Positions 12,318 through 24,408 of a stretch of 64,000 nt of DNA are shown piece by piece (positions within the stretch are counted from its first letter, which is position 1; every line of letters starts with the position of its first letter). Position numbers and translations under genes: made by a program. This DNA comes from Penicillus capitatus (taxonomy: Eukaryota > Chlorophyta): assembly GCA_965649825.1 (NCBI GenBank), contig OZ287696.1, positions 2,108,001 through 2,172,000 of the forward strand, in the 5' to 3' direction. A model generated the notes under the pieces. That model was not told the origin of the DNA, did not search any database, and saw only the letters and a list, made by a program, of their open reading frames with translations.

Positions 12318-15300
12318 TTACTGTTGATTCCATTGTCGCTCTTTGAGGAAGGGCATGTAATCTTTCCCACTCGGCTTTCTCAAATGTTGTGGACAGGTCT
12401 CCAGAACACCATCGATGGTACACTTGATATGTTCGGTGTCTGAGGGAACCAATTGATGCAAACCCATTCCAAGTTCCATTGCTTGGGTCAAGATGGCACT
12501 CTGTTCCTGATTCATTGGTTCCTGCTGTTGTTCATGGCAGATGGTCGAACAGGCCACGATCGACGAAAGGACTTCGGCAGCTTCGATGGCATTGGAACCT
12601 TGAAGGTGGGAAGAGATCAGGGAAAAGACAGTGAAGTCTGAAACGACACGGAGAGCAGGGAGGTTCATCGACTGCAAGGCATGTGGGTCTTTGCATCTGT
12701 CAAAGATGGATCTGAGCAGCATGAATCCAATGTGTGTGCATCCATACATCTTGTTCTTCAACAATCCCAGCCAATAGCCTATGATCAGACTCAGCACCTG
12801 ACTGGGCACCTCATCGCACAAGGCATCGGCCAGTCGTGTAAGAACCAATTGCAGACAGGCACTCTCTGCACTGGGGATATCCATCAAAGCGGAGCCCACT
12901 GTGCTGTATCTCTCTGAGATGCAAGCTTCTGCCAATGTGTTGCACACTTGCCATGGACCTGTCATTGGAGATCCCTGAAGGATCTTCTGGCACATCCAGG
13001 GCAGCACAGAAGCCAACGAAACGCCAATCTGAACCTGAACACTGCCCAGCAATACAGACACTCCAGAGTGTTCTCCGGTCTTTGGGTGGAGATCATCCAA
13101 GTAACTACTGGATTCGAGCGTCACTTCTGGCGTCAGAACCAATTCAGAAGCCAAAAGAGCCATCAGTTTGACAGTGATGGCCTCTGTCTGTGTCAGGAAG
13201 AGTCCTTTGATCAATAAGTGCTGAATGGAGAGGATGGGACAATCCTTCGCTTTGGAGGCTGGTAAGAGAATTTGAGTCCCCAGATCCCACAGCTGAATCT
13301 CTTTCGTCTCTGCCTTGCTCGGGGGTTCTTCTTCTTGGATAACACCCATAGAAGAAGACAGGACTGGTGAATACTTGATACTTGTTGGCGTTGTTGCCAA
13401 CAGAACGTTCAGAATCATGTCGTTGCTGATTTTGAGTGAATCTAATAAACAGTGTAGCAGTTCCAGCGCCAGACGATACACATGTACATAGTCAGATGCT
13501 AGCAAAGAAATGCAAACCCAGAACAACTGGGGGTACAAAACGAGTTTCGACGCCTCTGCGTTGTACATCAACATCTGAAACAAGACAGACACAAGGAGTG
13601 AAGAATCGACTGTGGCTTGTCTCACGCACCTTCATGGTCTCCAGGATCTCCAGAACGCATTCCATGGCAGTAAGGGACGGATCAACGAAACAAGCCTTCA
13701 AACAACGAACCAGACTAATGAAGGCATCACTGGAGGCAGATGGACTCAGTCCACGTAAGACCTATTCGGGCATCATCATATTGCTGGAAAGAATGGATTG
13801 TGTATGTCCTGCCTGAAAAGAGCGACAGGAGAGATGACGACTACAGGATTCGACAGCCCAGGTTAGGGCTTCTCTGATCCAGAGATCTTTAAGATTGGAG
13901 CCATCACTTGTGGCTTCAAGCAATCCAGCTACAAAAAAACGAACAGGTCCTTCACTGTGAACACGGCCTTCTGTCAGATTGGTATCTTCATAACGCCATG
14001 GGGATTGGCCCTTCATGGACTGCAGAGCAGAAACCAGAGCAGACAGCTAAACAGTGAGCAAGACATTCACACATTCACCACCACGTGATCCATTAAACAG
14101 GGATCTCACTTTGTTGGCTTTTCCGGGAACGCCTACCCGTTTTGATAGCAGGACATTGAGAAGGTTGATCACGAGCTGTTGACAATGGAGACGGACCACT
14201 TGTTCCAAACTGTCCATGCAGACGACACACATATGAAAGAGGAGGGGAACATGGTCGCTGAATTTGTCTCCTTGTTCGTAAGCAATCTCGGCCAACATAC
14301 AAACAGCGACATCTGCTCGTTGGAGGAGCCCCTTGAGAACTGGAGCCACAACTTCACTTCCCCGGCGATCTCCTCCAAGCGCTGAAAGATTGGACATCGA
14401 TGTCTTTGAGTTCTGAACCATCAGGCCGTCTGTCTTGAAAGTCTCTTCATAAGAGCCATCGGATTGCATAGAAATGGACACGTTTGATGCGTATGTCCGT
14501 TCTCTGTGATGCATAGGTGTCATTGTAAAGGAACGAGGTCGTGTCCTGGCACTGCCGGCACTGGTCTCAATGGATCGCACAACCTCCATCTGACTGGAGG
14601 TACTGTCCCGTCTCTTGAGAAGCTGTGTCGAGCAGGAGTGAGACGAGAATTTCAGCGGAGAAGAGATCGTGGTTGTTTCGCCCTCCACTGCCACAACAGC
14701 CGGTACATGCATCATGCGTGCTGCTTCGGAAACGAGGTGATCAATGGTACGGTGGGGAGACGTCCGAGAAAGATACAGACTGATGCGCTTGATGACACTG
14801 TGATACTGCAAGAGCAACTCTGCATCCTAGAAACACGTATGCATCTATCAGGTGGGAAATCACGCATGCTCCCTGTAGACCTGCAGTATGCATTCGTTGA
14901 CGGCGAATCCCACCAAAAACGTAAGGATTGGTCGAACATTTCCTTTACTGGCAACGGTACTCCACAGACGTTCCACTTCGTGGCTGAATTGCTTCCCATG
15001 TTGTAATGTGACATAGTACATGCTTTTTAGCAAACGGTCACCCCATGTCGAATCCCCATGTGCAAAAGAGAGCTGTTCCATCCAAGGAGTCAGGCAGAGT
15101 AAGACACCTGGATTCACCATTTCGTTGCATTGCATCGTCATCAGTTCTTCACACAATTTCTCATTCACTTCAGGGTGTTCTCTAGAACAGAGAGCAGCAA
15201 CAATCTGGCTGGCTCTCCTGTATGAAGGGAGATGACCTGGCCAGAGATTCTGAGAGTTGGTATTGAAAACTCTGACATGTGTCTTGCAAGGCACCGATGA

Positions 15301-18300
15301 CGATGACATCGTCCTCTATAGAATTCCCCGTTGACCACAATGCCCATCCCGTTGTGCATTTCCCTCCCCATTCACGATGTGAAAGACACTTCAACAGATG
15401 CAATGAATCTTCACGAACCTGTCATCAGAATGCTTGTCATTCATTGCCACCGACGACTTCTTGGAAATGAACTTGAGCAGTGGCATCCACACACTTGTAT
15501 AGAACGAGACTCAAGATCACATGGACGTCCACACTCACTTCGTAACTACAGTAGACTTCACACACAACCTGCATGCGATCTTGCAAGCAGATGCAGAGAG
15601 CATGAATATCTGACCTGGAAATAAACAGAGGACACGTCTTGGTTTTGATGATAGCATTTGTTGACATAGCTGTCAAAGAGTGTCATGTTCGAGATGATCA
15701 GTTTTGTCAGTGCTTGTCTGGCAATGCTGATATTGGACGGGCCAATCAGATTGTGTGGCTCTGCCTGAACAAGGAGATAGTCGACCCATGAGAAGATCGG
15801 GTTATTATGGCGTCGATCTGTATCCCACACAGGTCCCTGCAACATGGCAACCATTGCCAGACAGGAAGCGACTTCCAGGTAGCCACAAGTCTTCTCCAAA
15901 TCTGCTTCCATGCGTTCTGTCGATTCAGCATCTTTTATCTTTGCCAAAACTGCCTGACGCAGAGCATGTTTCCTTTTTACAGATTCACCTGGAACAGCAA
16001 TAACCATGACAGATGGAGTATATAACGATAATGTACCAGAATTGCCTCCGGGTTTGTTCCATTGCTGTACTGTCTGAAAGAAAGCACGCCTGAAGTCCAC
16101 ATTCAGTCCATCCTGTCCCGATACTCCAATGATTTCTGATCCAGCATTTGCGGCAACGGAGCAGAGGCAGTAGCAAAGTTGCAGACAGTCTTGTGCGCTG
16201 ACTTCTGGAGGGAGTTGAGCAATGGACTCCACCAGAGACCCAAGTGGAAGTTGTCGAATAAAATGCAGAGTCTTGACAACGAAGTCCAGCAAACTCTGCC
16301 TCAAACGCTTTCTGTACCTCAATGTTCCCCTGGGCATCTGATCAGCAATAATTCTAAACACGTTTGCTGTGCTCAATCGCATTTCTTCCATCTTTGACTT
16401 CGTTGCCTGCTTCCCTCGATTTCCACGATCCCTGCCTGGATCTTGCGTCATAATGTTCTTCATCTCGTTTGCAAGGATTTCGTAAGACTCGGAGTTGCAA
16501 TTGCCAAGGGCCATAACAGCAATCTCTTGATAAGTAGGAGAACCCAATGTCAGCAGACTCAGCAACCACTGATCCAGCTGTGCAACAGAGAAAATGACAC
16601 GACCAATGCCTTCTAGATCAAAGAGATGAGCATGTCAGACCGTTCATGGCAGTGAATATCGCCATACCTTTGTTCTTGAACGGTGGACATCCGGTCAGAA
16701 AACAACAGTAGTTTCGCAGTAGATCCGGTGAGATGCTCTCCGAAGATTCTGAAAACCAGACAGGTCGTCCAACACTCTCTGTTCGGCAGAGGGGTCCAAG
16801 TTTCTTAGAGATTCGATTGTATGCTTCTTCAAAGGCTTTTGCACAGAGACTGTAGGCCTCGATAACAATTTCAGAGAGACATCGTGCCAATCGAATGGCA
16901 GCAGATTTGTCGTCCAAGGGAGTAAAGAGGACGTTTGGAAGAGAGATGTTCTCTGGCACAGGTTTCCATCTGCGATGCAGATCGGACCAGGGACCAGCAT
17001 CCCAGTAAACTCTATGCGCTATATCTGTGCCCATCTCTTCCAGAACATCCATGACATACATCGTCTCTCCAAACGGATTCTCCACGCCTGCAGAATCTAA
17101 CCCACTCTCGATTAGACCACCAAAGGGTCGTTGTGTTACTCAGTGATGGCATTACTTGGATCGTTCGGTGATGACGCGGGAAACGGATAAAGTTCTTGGA
17201 TCGGTTGCATTTCTGCTCTCTCTTTTGATTTTGCAAGTGCTGAGTCGAGCGTGCGGATGATGCCCAAGATATCAAATGCCATTTGTCGTATGAGTGGATC
17301 TGTGGAACACAGAAAGCAAAGCACTTTCCCTTCCAATGTGGCAGCCGCAAAAGCACGACATTGAGTGCTCTCTTCCATGGGCAAGTCTATTGAAGACAAC
17401 CAATTCACCAAAAGGGTCTGAATATTTCTCAGCCCATTCAGAATGGCTTCCTTGTTGTCATCAGGGATCGACAGCACGCGTGCTGTCAAGCTTTGCACCA
17501 CATTATCCCTCGTTCGCGGAATCCCCACCAGCACATTGTTGAGAGACCGAAATGCGACAGTGCTGATCAATGCATCCATGTGGCCGGTATACTTCGCCAG
17601 CATATTAACGAGATGTTCAAGAGAGAAATCATCTGGTAGGATATAGGGGATCGTCCGCAGCGTCCATGCCATGACATTCAGTCCGATCGAGACATCTTTG
17701 GCATTGCCGTCCATAGAACTGCGATAGGTGGGAACCTGCATTCCGAAAGAGGACTCTGAAATTCTGAGTAGTTTGCCAATCTCTTTTGAAAAAAGGTGAC
17801 GTCGATCTTCCAGCTTTAGAAGACTCAAAGCACTGTTTCCCCTTCTAATGTATTCCAGTAGTTGAGATTCCTGACTGTTCGTCTCTAAAGACACCATCAT
17901 TCTGCGTATTCCCTTTGCTTCATCTGTTGTTGTTTGCATTCTTCGTGCCACAGTCACAAACATCAGCTCCAAGATTGAGCGCAAAGATATCGTAATCTTG
18001 TCCAACGGTTCATGCTGCATAAGAGGCAAGATGATATACTCCGCAATAAAACTTGGGCGATGACAACCAACAGTAACGCATAGGCGTATTGCCATATCCT
18101 GCACGCATTGATCTCCATCTATTGTTATCTGCTAAGATGTGTTTACGTGAAGGTCAGGAGAAGGCCCTTTTTTGATGGCCGTTGTGATATCCTTGACAGA
18201 GTTCTCTAGCAACTCATCCAATTGAGTTCTTTCTGGTCCATGTTTCTTGTCGCCGAGACGCTGTAGCGCCACTTCAAAACACTGTGTGAGGCAACGAATG

Positions 18301-19304
18301 GCCAAACACTTATAGTCCTTCGTTTTGAGAGTTTTCCTCAACATCTTAATCACCTACATCACAGATCACGGTTGTTCCGGAGAGAGTCCCAACAAACACG
18401 AAAGAGACATTGTCCCCTTTGCTGACGAGACTGTCATTGCTTTGAAGACACCAGAGATCCACAATTAAAGGAAATCCATCCATGAAATGCTTATTCTTCT
18501 CCTCTGCCCATTTTCGCAGATCAAAGAGCATATCGTCTATCTGCTTATACCATCTCTTTCGGAGATCCAATGAAATGTGTTCCAGATCCACCGTTCCAGA
18601 TTCGACCAAAGGATGCAGCCACTGATGCATCATGTTTGACAGACTGTGGCGCACTTGGCTCTTTTTTACAGTTGCATTGTGCTTTAGTGGATTGGCCTGT
18701 TGGATCAGATTCAGCGAAGCAGCGAAGAGATCATCTGTGGCAAAGCTCAGTTGAATACATTTCATGGCACCGCAGAGTGAAACCAGCTGGGGACGGACAG
18801 CAATATCTTTACGTTCTCGTGAATTGATCTCGTTGAAGAGTAATGCTGAAACAGCCTCCAGACGGCCACGGGCTAGAGCACCTATGATCTTCGGCACGGC
18901 ATTCCGAATGTTCCCACAGAACTGATTCATGTCCGAGCGGATTTGAATTTGATCCACAGACATGGCCCAGTTAAAAACAATGCGTTCCATTTCGGCAGTG
19001 CTGTTGGCCAAGACGTGTTCGCACGAATAGGACTTGTCTTCCAGCAACTGTACACATGCTTCCAAGAATGTCGATTCTATGACAGTCTAAACAGGCCACA
19101 GGCAGGTACGGATGGGCGGATGGAGAGAGAAGAGAACAAATTCCGCACCACTTCTTTGTTCGGATCGTTGCCTGTACCAGGGAATTCTTTGTTCTGTGCG
19201 TTTCCTGCTCCCGTCAGTCTATTCAGCGATTTCTTTCTCCATTGCCAAACCGATTGGAAAACAGTCGGGGCTTCGCTGACGCCCACGAGACGCAGGCTTT
19301 TCAT
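12318..19304 (-). CDS. Furry / Tao3 / Mor2-like cell-morphogenesis scaffold
   Basis: Very large HEAT/ARM-like protein of the Furry family, scaffolds for NDR/LATS (Cbk1/Orb6) kinases and MOB proteins in cell-shape control. Coding blocks on the minus strand include 19142-19304, 18346-19076, 17136-18104, 16618-17085, 15558-16565, 14047-14817, 13762-14016 and 12318-13625. Exon 1 joins the next across a 65-nt intron, giving NKE then TVIESTFLEACVQLLEDK. The identifying segment is around 16440-16565: LLTLGSPTYQEIAVMALGNC, then YEILANEMKNIM, then a basic stretch and RLSTANVFRIIAD. This follows the Tao3/Mor2/Fry pattern of ALGN.N...FE.L..EL then R....R.QL.RI...LA. The N-terminal block (VSALLFNEINSRERKDIAV) also fits. 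The predicted length is about 2,150 residues, within the fungal/protist range. The start at 19304 is the first ATG of the frame. Confidence 0.72.
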
Positions 19305-19827
19305 CAACTTATCATAGCGAGCTGTCTCTTGTCCACTCGAACTCGAATCCTGTCAGCCGGACATTCATGTGAACGACGCGGTTCGTCGGACAACAGAGAA
19401 TGTTACGCTGGACAACGAACCAGTTGCCCTTTCCAGCAAGGAATTGGCAACGTTCTCGAATTCAGAAGATACATACGCGGCGACTGTAAATGCAGTCGAC
19501 ATCAGGTGCCAAAGACAAACTGCCGAGGACAGGATAGTCAGAAGGGACGTCACATCTTTAATGAACAGCCGCCTTTCGAAGCCAAAGGCAAACAGGCCCA
19601 CCTATGGATCTTATCTCTGTGAGATCTTTCCCGGCAGTCCAGTCTGGTAAGCTGTGCTGGACGCCATGCACTTGAGGGGGCAGAAGGGGGGTGAAGTACA
19701 AAGAAACGTCCCTTGAAGTGAGTGACCCGTCGACGTGGCCTATGACGTCACTTCATCTCTGCTCGGCGGATCGATTCTAGCGTCTGTTCTCGAGGTTCTT
19801 CCCGCTTCGGCTGAATCAATCCTTCCA
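19305..19827. promoter_or_regulatory. Divergent intergenic region between Furry and the ACR gene
   Basis: About 520 bp between divergent genes. Overlapping frames occur on both strands at 19365-19650 (78 codons minus, 93 codons plus). Neither could be joined to a neighbour with a plausible intron and neither resembles a family I know, so I leave this as probable promoter sequence with an unresolved small ORF. Confidence 0.35.
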
Positions 19828-21628
19828 ATGCGTTATCCAATTTCCCGTTCGCATTCGGTCGCGAGTCTGCGGCATACCTCAGAAACGCAATACTACCGCG
19901 GGCTGCGTTCCTTCCGCGAGTATGCTGAAACGGAGTCGCAGCACCGAAACCAGTCAGCCGTGAACGCGGAAGGGGAACTGTGGGAACAAGAAACCCTACA
20001 ACTCAGAGTCACACCACCGATGATTGCAATCGACAACACCGTCTCCGAAGACGCAACCAAAATCACGCTCTGCAGTGCCAACCGACCTGGAACATTAGTA
20101 GAAGTAAGGCAACCGTCAAGGAGTTGAGTGGACCAGAGATATACCATATCCCTTCTAGGTTGTTACCCGCTTAGTCGAGCTATCACTCATTGTCAAGCGC
20201 GCCTGTATATCATCTGACAGGGGATGGTTTGCTGATGGTACTTCTCACTCTTTTCTGATGGAGATGGATTGAATTGGTTGGTGTTTGGCTGTGGCAGACT
20301 TCCACGTCACGGAACGGAATGGAGAGAAAGTTACGGATCCTGTAAAGATTGAGCAAATGAGAAAGGTCCTGCCTGTGCTGACTGACCTCTGTGTATATGC
20401 TGACATGGTGATAAATCCCTTTGGTCACAGATTCTGTGTGTGGAACCCAGTGGTCAAGTATCGGTCTGTGGGGATGTAACTGTGCTGGAGATGTCTGGTC
20501 GGGACCGACCGGGATTGTTGGCAGACATCACTCAATTGCTTTCCAATCACGGATACAATGTTAATTCTGCTGCTGTATGAGATTTGTGTTCATCCTCTCG
20601 CAGTCCTGTATCGAGAGAGATTGTTCGCAGGTGTGGACCCAGGGAGAGAATGTTGCATTTGTTATGGACATGATGAATATGAAACATAACGAGAATACAC
20701 GTTTGCCTGAAGTCTGTCAGAAACTGGAAAAGGAATTGAGTGGACCCTATGATTGTGCTGTTGTCAGTCCTACACGATGTCGAGGGCACGTGCATCATGA
20801 ACATCGATTACACTTTATGCTGCTGAGAGAGGCCAAGAAACGAGAGCATTTTCAACAGAGCCGTGATTGTGCACTGTCTGAACGAAATGAAATGCCAATC
20901 CATTCTGTGGAAGATGTCTCTTGCAAGTATCGCTCGCCGAAACTTGGAAAACCAAATGTCAGCATTCAGTCAGATCAAAGGAGAGGGTACTGGATCGTGA
21001 GCATAGAGTGCAAGGATCGAAGCAAGTTGCTCTTTGACACTGTCTGCACCTTGGCAGATTTGGATTTCGATGTTTATCATGGCAGCGTTGATTGTCAGAA
21101 CGAACTGGCCACTTTAGAGTTGTTCGTACGTCCTCGCTATCATCACTTAGAATCCATCCACGATCGAATCGAAGAACTTCAACATTTTCTGGAAGATGCC
21201 ATCATTAGAAGATTCCCGAAGGGTCTCAAGTTACATGTTCGCCCATCTGGACAACCAGGGTGTCTAGGAGGATTGCTTCACGCACTCAAGGCAGCGAATC
21301 TGTGCGTGACGCGGTCAGTATCTCATTTCTTATGCCAGCTCTTCTCTTTACAAACCCTCATCTGTTTCTTAGGGCTAAGGTGCGATGCAATGACCATGGG
21401 AATACTGTCCATACAGTCTATGTCATGAACTCAAACGGGACACCACCCGAACAGACCGTGGTTGAAGATGCCTGCCGGGCTGCTGGCGGCAATCTGATTT
21501 TCTGCGAATGTCATGGAAAAGAATCTGACGGAGGCGGTGATGCAGAATCGCTCAACGAAAACTGTGCATTCTTCCTGAATGAACGGACATTGGATGTTGA
21601 GTGGACTGGGAAGTCATGCAGCGTGTGA
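19828..21628 (+). CDS. ACR-type protein with four ACT domains
   Basis: Plant-ACR/GlnD-like amino-acid-sensing protein built of ACT domains. Six exons in phase: 19828-20103, 20159-20236, 20298-20365, 20431-20574, 20631-21313 and 21373-21628; introns 55, 61, 65, 56 and 59 nt. ACT1 begins TKITLCSANRPGTLVEV and contains the ACR signature ISSDGRWFAD then FHVTERNGEKV. ACT2 begins TVLEMSGRDRPGLLADIT. ACT3 is YWIVSIECKDRSKLLFDTVC with a DFDVYHG strand. ACT4 follows NLCVTRAKVRCNDHGN. Ligand and partner are unknown; plant ACRs are thought to sense amino acids, and no catalytic domain is present. The ATG at 19828 is the first in the open frame; the frame is open further upstream to 19735 without an ATG, so an upstream coding exon is not excluded. 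Confidence 0.82.
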
Positions 21629-22074
21629 TCCCAAATTTTAACCATCACCCTGTTGTGCACTTCTGACATTCCAGATATTATGTACAAAACGGTGTCTGCA
21701 GTATCTGTGACAGTATCTACAATTTTTTCTTGCATGTCACAACCAACAGAGTTTGTGGTGGTGGTGGTGTTCATCGGCCTAGAAGTTAAAATCGAAGTAT
21801 CGGTGAAATTCTTTGTTTTAGGAGAGAGGAATACATTGCTTTGCATGTGCGTTTTTAAATAACCACCCAAATCCGGATCCTGTGTTTGTTTATTTGTGTT
21901 AAATATGTGTACTACAATCAACACTTCACTTTAGCTTCGAATGTCGGGATTTCCGCTCCCGGCCAAGAATGGCATCCTCCTTCTACTCCTGCAAATCTGT
22001 ACACTGGAAAGATCTACACCGATGTACATTAAATCATTTGCTGATGATACACAATTCAATTTCTATCGACGTCC
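21629..22074. other. Intergenic between ACR and CFAP299
   Basis: About 445 bp, AT-richer than its flanks, holding the ACR 3' UTR and the CFAP299 upstream region on the same strand. A short GT-rich run (GTGGTGGTGGTG) is at about 21758-21769. I see no gene. Confidence 0.4.
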
Positions 22075-23003
22075 ATGGCCTCTCGAGATCGCGCCGAGAA
22101 AAGTGCTCATGACGCAGGTTGGGATCCAATCACCGATGAATTCGACACGTGAGCCAGCAACATGCTGCATGCACCCAATGCTTAATACAGTTCATTAGTT
22201 ATGAGGCATACCTCCTCAGTCAAGTGAGCAAGAAGGACATCTACTACTTGGAAGATGTCGAGATAGCAAGTCAATTGGTGGAGTTGGGGTGATTTCCTTC
22301 GTTGTCTGGACCGATGGCGTTGAGTTTGATAGTCTAGCATTCGAGGAAATGGGGAGACAATCTCAAAAGAAGAATTCGAACAGAGAAAGTCAGCATCTGA
22401 GAAACTGCGTCAGGAGATGCTGAACAAAAAACCGAGGCGGTTGATTTCGCAAGGAATGGATTTTTCCGACGAACCGTTGCTCAGAGTCGGTTGTCTGTCC
22501 TTAATACAGATGCATTTAAACATCTGTGATTGCGGTAGGCCTTACAGTTACGAGAAGAGGCGGTGCGAAATGGAAAACTGGCATCCATTGTGTTTGTTCG
22601 AGATTTCAATTGCAAAGGACAAGAAATATCTGGCTACATTGATTACGCGGACCGACTGCGTACCGAACAAATGGAAAAGATCTTTCGAAAACAGAAAAGG
22701 CTGTTGCCCACGCCTTTAGACCTAAGCTTCTACAATTGGAATACGCAAACTCCCGCCGTAAACTCAACACCCGAATTTCATGTCGTGACAACTTTCACTT
22801 CTTACTAGATTTTCACAGGCATGTGTGACTAGGTCATTACAGATGACGCGAAAGGGATGCTGTTCAAAAACAAAAGAGATCGAAAGCTCATTAATGTGAA
22901 TCCAGATGCATCGCCAGGTGATAATTCGACAAGAACTGTCATTAAAACAGATGCCTATCTTCATGTCGCGATCTACGACCATGTCACCCGTCGTCGTAAC
23001 TGA
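22075..23003 (+). CDS. CFAP299: CFAP299 (cilia- and flagella-associated protein 299, C4orf22 family)
   Basis: Homolog of the axoneme-associated CFAP299 family (DUF4464). Five exons join in phase: 22075-22148, 22199-22288, 22338-22485, 22539-22781 and 22833-23003; introns 49-53 nt; about 241 residues, close to the animal protein. The family blocks are all present in order: DIYYLEDVEIASQLVELG, then GNGETISKEEFEQRKSA, then GQEISGYIDYADRLRTE, then KRLLPTPLDLSFYNW, then LFKNKRDRKLINVNP, then TDAYLHVAIYDHVTRR. Its function is unknown beyond association with motile cilia. It is important here because it implies a flagellated organism. It is transcribed in the same direction as the ACR gene. Confidence 0.88.
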
Positions 23004-23366
23004 CAGGTGTTTTCAATCGACCGGTCATCAAGATCGGTTCTTCGATTCGTCCCCTTCAATTCGCAGTTCCTTGACTCTAAGAAACCAACTCCGTTTCGCG
23101 CTTCACTTGTTTAGCATGGAAGACAAAGGGCCTAACTTATGTACTGTGCGCCGGTTTGATCTATCCGCGTGCTATCTCGAACATAGCTATTTGCAGATTT
23201 AGTTCCCAGACGGAGATGAAGATTAGAGAGTATTTCGACGACGGATCTCGAGTTACCAAGATAAGCGTAATGGCATTCATTATCTTTGGATCACTTGACT
23301 TGATGCGTGTTTCAGCTGCTCTACATTTGCTGCGGGCATTACAACTCTCAAAAAGCATAAGAAAAA
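23004..23366. other. Intergenic 3' of CFAP299
   Basis: About 360 bp between the CFAP299 stop and the tRNA-like SINE head. Two opposing frames (23156-23443 + and 23161-23448 -) cover it without recognisable content. It marks the left border of the repeat-rich zone. Confidence 0.35.
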
Positions 23367-23647
23367 GCCCTCGTGGTGTAGTGGTTGGCATACTTGATCT
23401 TCCAAGAGGCATGGGTTCGAATCCCACCGAGGCGCTGGTGTGACTCACTCGGGTGATAATAGAAAGCTGTCAGAAGGCGAATGGCAACCCCATTGCGACG
23501 TAAGCGGACGTCTAGCACGTAGTATATCCGAGGCCCTACTATCAAAATGGCAGCTGCCGATACGAAGAGCTGTGTCCGTCGTTTTTTGTCATTTTCTCGT
23601 CTCAAACGCCACAAACGGGTCTCACTTCTTTATTGTCGCCATTGATA
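23367..23647 (+). repeat. tRNA-derived SINE-like element (tRNA-Gly-like head)
   Basis: Positions 23367-23434 look like a decayed tRNA. There is a perfect RNA polymerase III A box (TGGTGTAGTGG, 23374-23384) and B box (GGTTCGAATCC, 23414-23424), and a TCC anticodon-like triplet suggesting tRNA-Gly. Five of seven acceptor pairs remain; the anticodon stem pairs poorly, so this is not a working tRNA. The head is followed by an unrelated body (CACTCGGGTGATAATAG and on), the usual layout of a tRNA-derived SINE. The right edge is set arbitrarily at the start of the minisatellite. A tRNA pseudogene is the alternative. Confidence 0.55.
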
Positions 23648-23791
23648 GCGTTCGGTGCGTTCGGTGCGTCTTAAGCGTCCGGAGCGTGCGGTGCGTCTTA
23701 AGCGTTCGGTGCGTTCGGTGCGTTCGGTGCGTCTTAAGCGTCCGGAGCGTGCGGTGCGTCTTAAGCGTCCGGAGCGTGCGGTGCGTCTTCT
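23648..23791 (+). repeat. Minisatellite with exact 9-bp register (GCGTNNNNN x 16)
   Basis: Sixteen consecutive 9-mers, each starting GCGT, with five variable bases drawn from a small set (TCGGT, CTTAA, CCGGA, TGCGG-T, CTTCT). A higher-order 27-bp unit (GCGTCTTAA GCGTCCGGA GCGTGCGGT) recurs. All plus frames stay open, producing spurious Arg/Val-rich ORFs. It directly abuts the leader of the first copy of the repeat-associated protein family. Confidence 0.85.
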
Positions 23792-23842
23792 GTTATTCGC
23801 GCGGCCCGACCGGCGAAACTTCCCTCTCGACCGAAGAAGAAA

Positions 23843-24408
23843 ATGGCAGCCCCGGCACCGCATGTCCAAGCCATCCTCGGTCGTCTCGACCAGCGATTCA
23901 TCTTCGTCCGAGGATACAACATGTTCAGGGGCACGCTATGGACGTCTTTGTTGTTGCGGAAAGCATGGATCCCACGCTTTCCGCAACCTGTGTAATGCCG
24001 TGCCGTTCAACAACAACAAGTTGTTGTATTACAAGACGTTCGAGGTGCTAAGACTGATGAATGACTTACCGGTCAAGGGCCGAGCAGGAGGAAAAGGAGA
24101 CATCAGAACGTGGCCCCGTCCGGTGCGTCTAGAGCGTCCGGTGCGTATGGCATGTTTGAAGCGTGCGATGCTTTCGGTGCGTTCGGTGTGTGTGCAGCCG
24201 CACACAACATCTTCGTCGCGAAGCAATACATCCTGGACGGCGATCAAGACGCCTTCTTCGCCATCGCAGAACGCATGGAACAATTGCGCACGGACATTGC
24301 CGTACGGAGGGTTGCGTTCATACGACGATCCAAGAAAAGAATCGCCAATCGCTTTATAGCCTTCATTGCAAGGGTCATTCATGTTGCGGACACACAGGCA
24401 GATGTCTG
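23843..24408 (+). pseudogene. Repeat-associated protein family, copy A (broken)
   Basis: Degraded paralog of the intact gene at 39580-40074. It starts MAAPAPHVQAILGRLDQRFI, nearly the same as copy C, but the frame is lost near 23990, where LYYKTFEVLRLMND continues in another frame. The segment after RTW is replaced by a block of 9-bp minisatellite units (24112-24200). The C-terminal third returns in a third frame (KQYILDGDQDAFFAIAERM and IARVIHVADTQADV). The stop and the next 60 bp match copy C. Function unknown. The insertion of the same 9-bp repeat found just upstream suggests local slippage or conversion rather than an assembly error, though an error could add to the frame breaks. Confidence 0.75.
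24112..24200 (+). repeat. Second block of the 9-bp minisatellite, inside copy A
   Basis: About nine 9-mers of GCGTNNNNN type in register (GCGTCTAGA, GCGTCCGGT, GCGTATGGC, GCGTGCGAT, GCGTTCGGT and diverged forms). They are the same repeat family as 23648-23791. In the frame of the downstream C-terminal part they read as Ala/Gly triplets. The homologous position in copy C has unique coding sequence instead. Confidence 0.75.

Noticed and set aside
23367-23434. A functional tRNA-Gly(UCC) gene.
   Set aside because: Two acceptor-stem pairs and most of the anticodon stem do not pair; only the A and B boxes are intact.
23655-24359. A 234-codon Arg-rich plus-strand ORF (KRPERAVRLKR repeats).
   Set aside because: Its first part is the 9-bp minisatellite, which is open in all frames. 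The remainder crosses family copy A in a mix of frames, so it is not a real gene.
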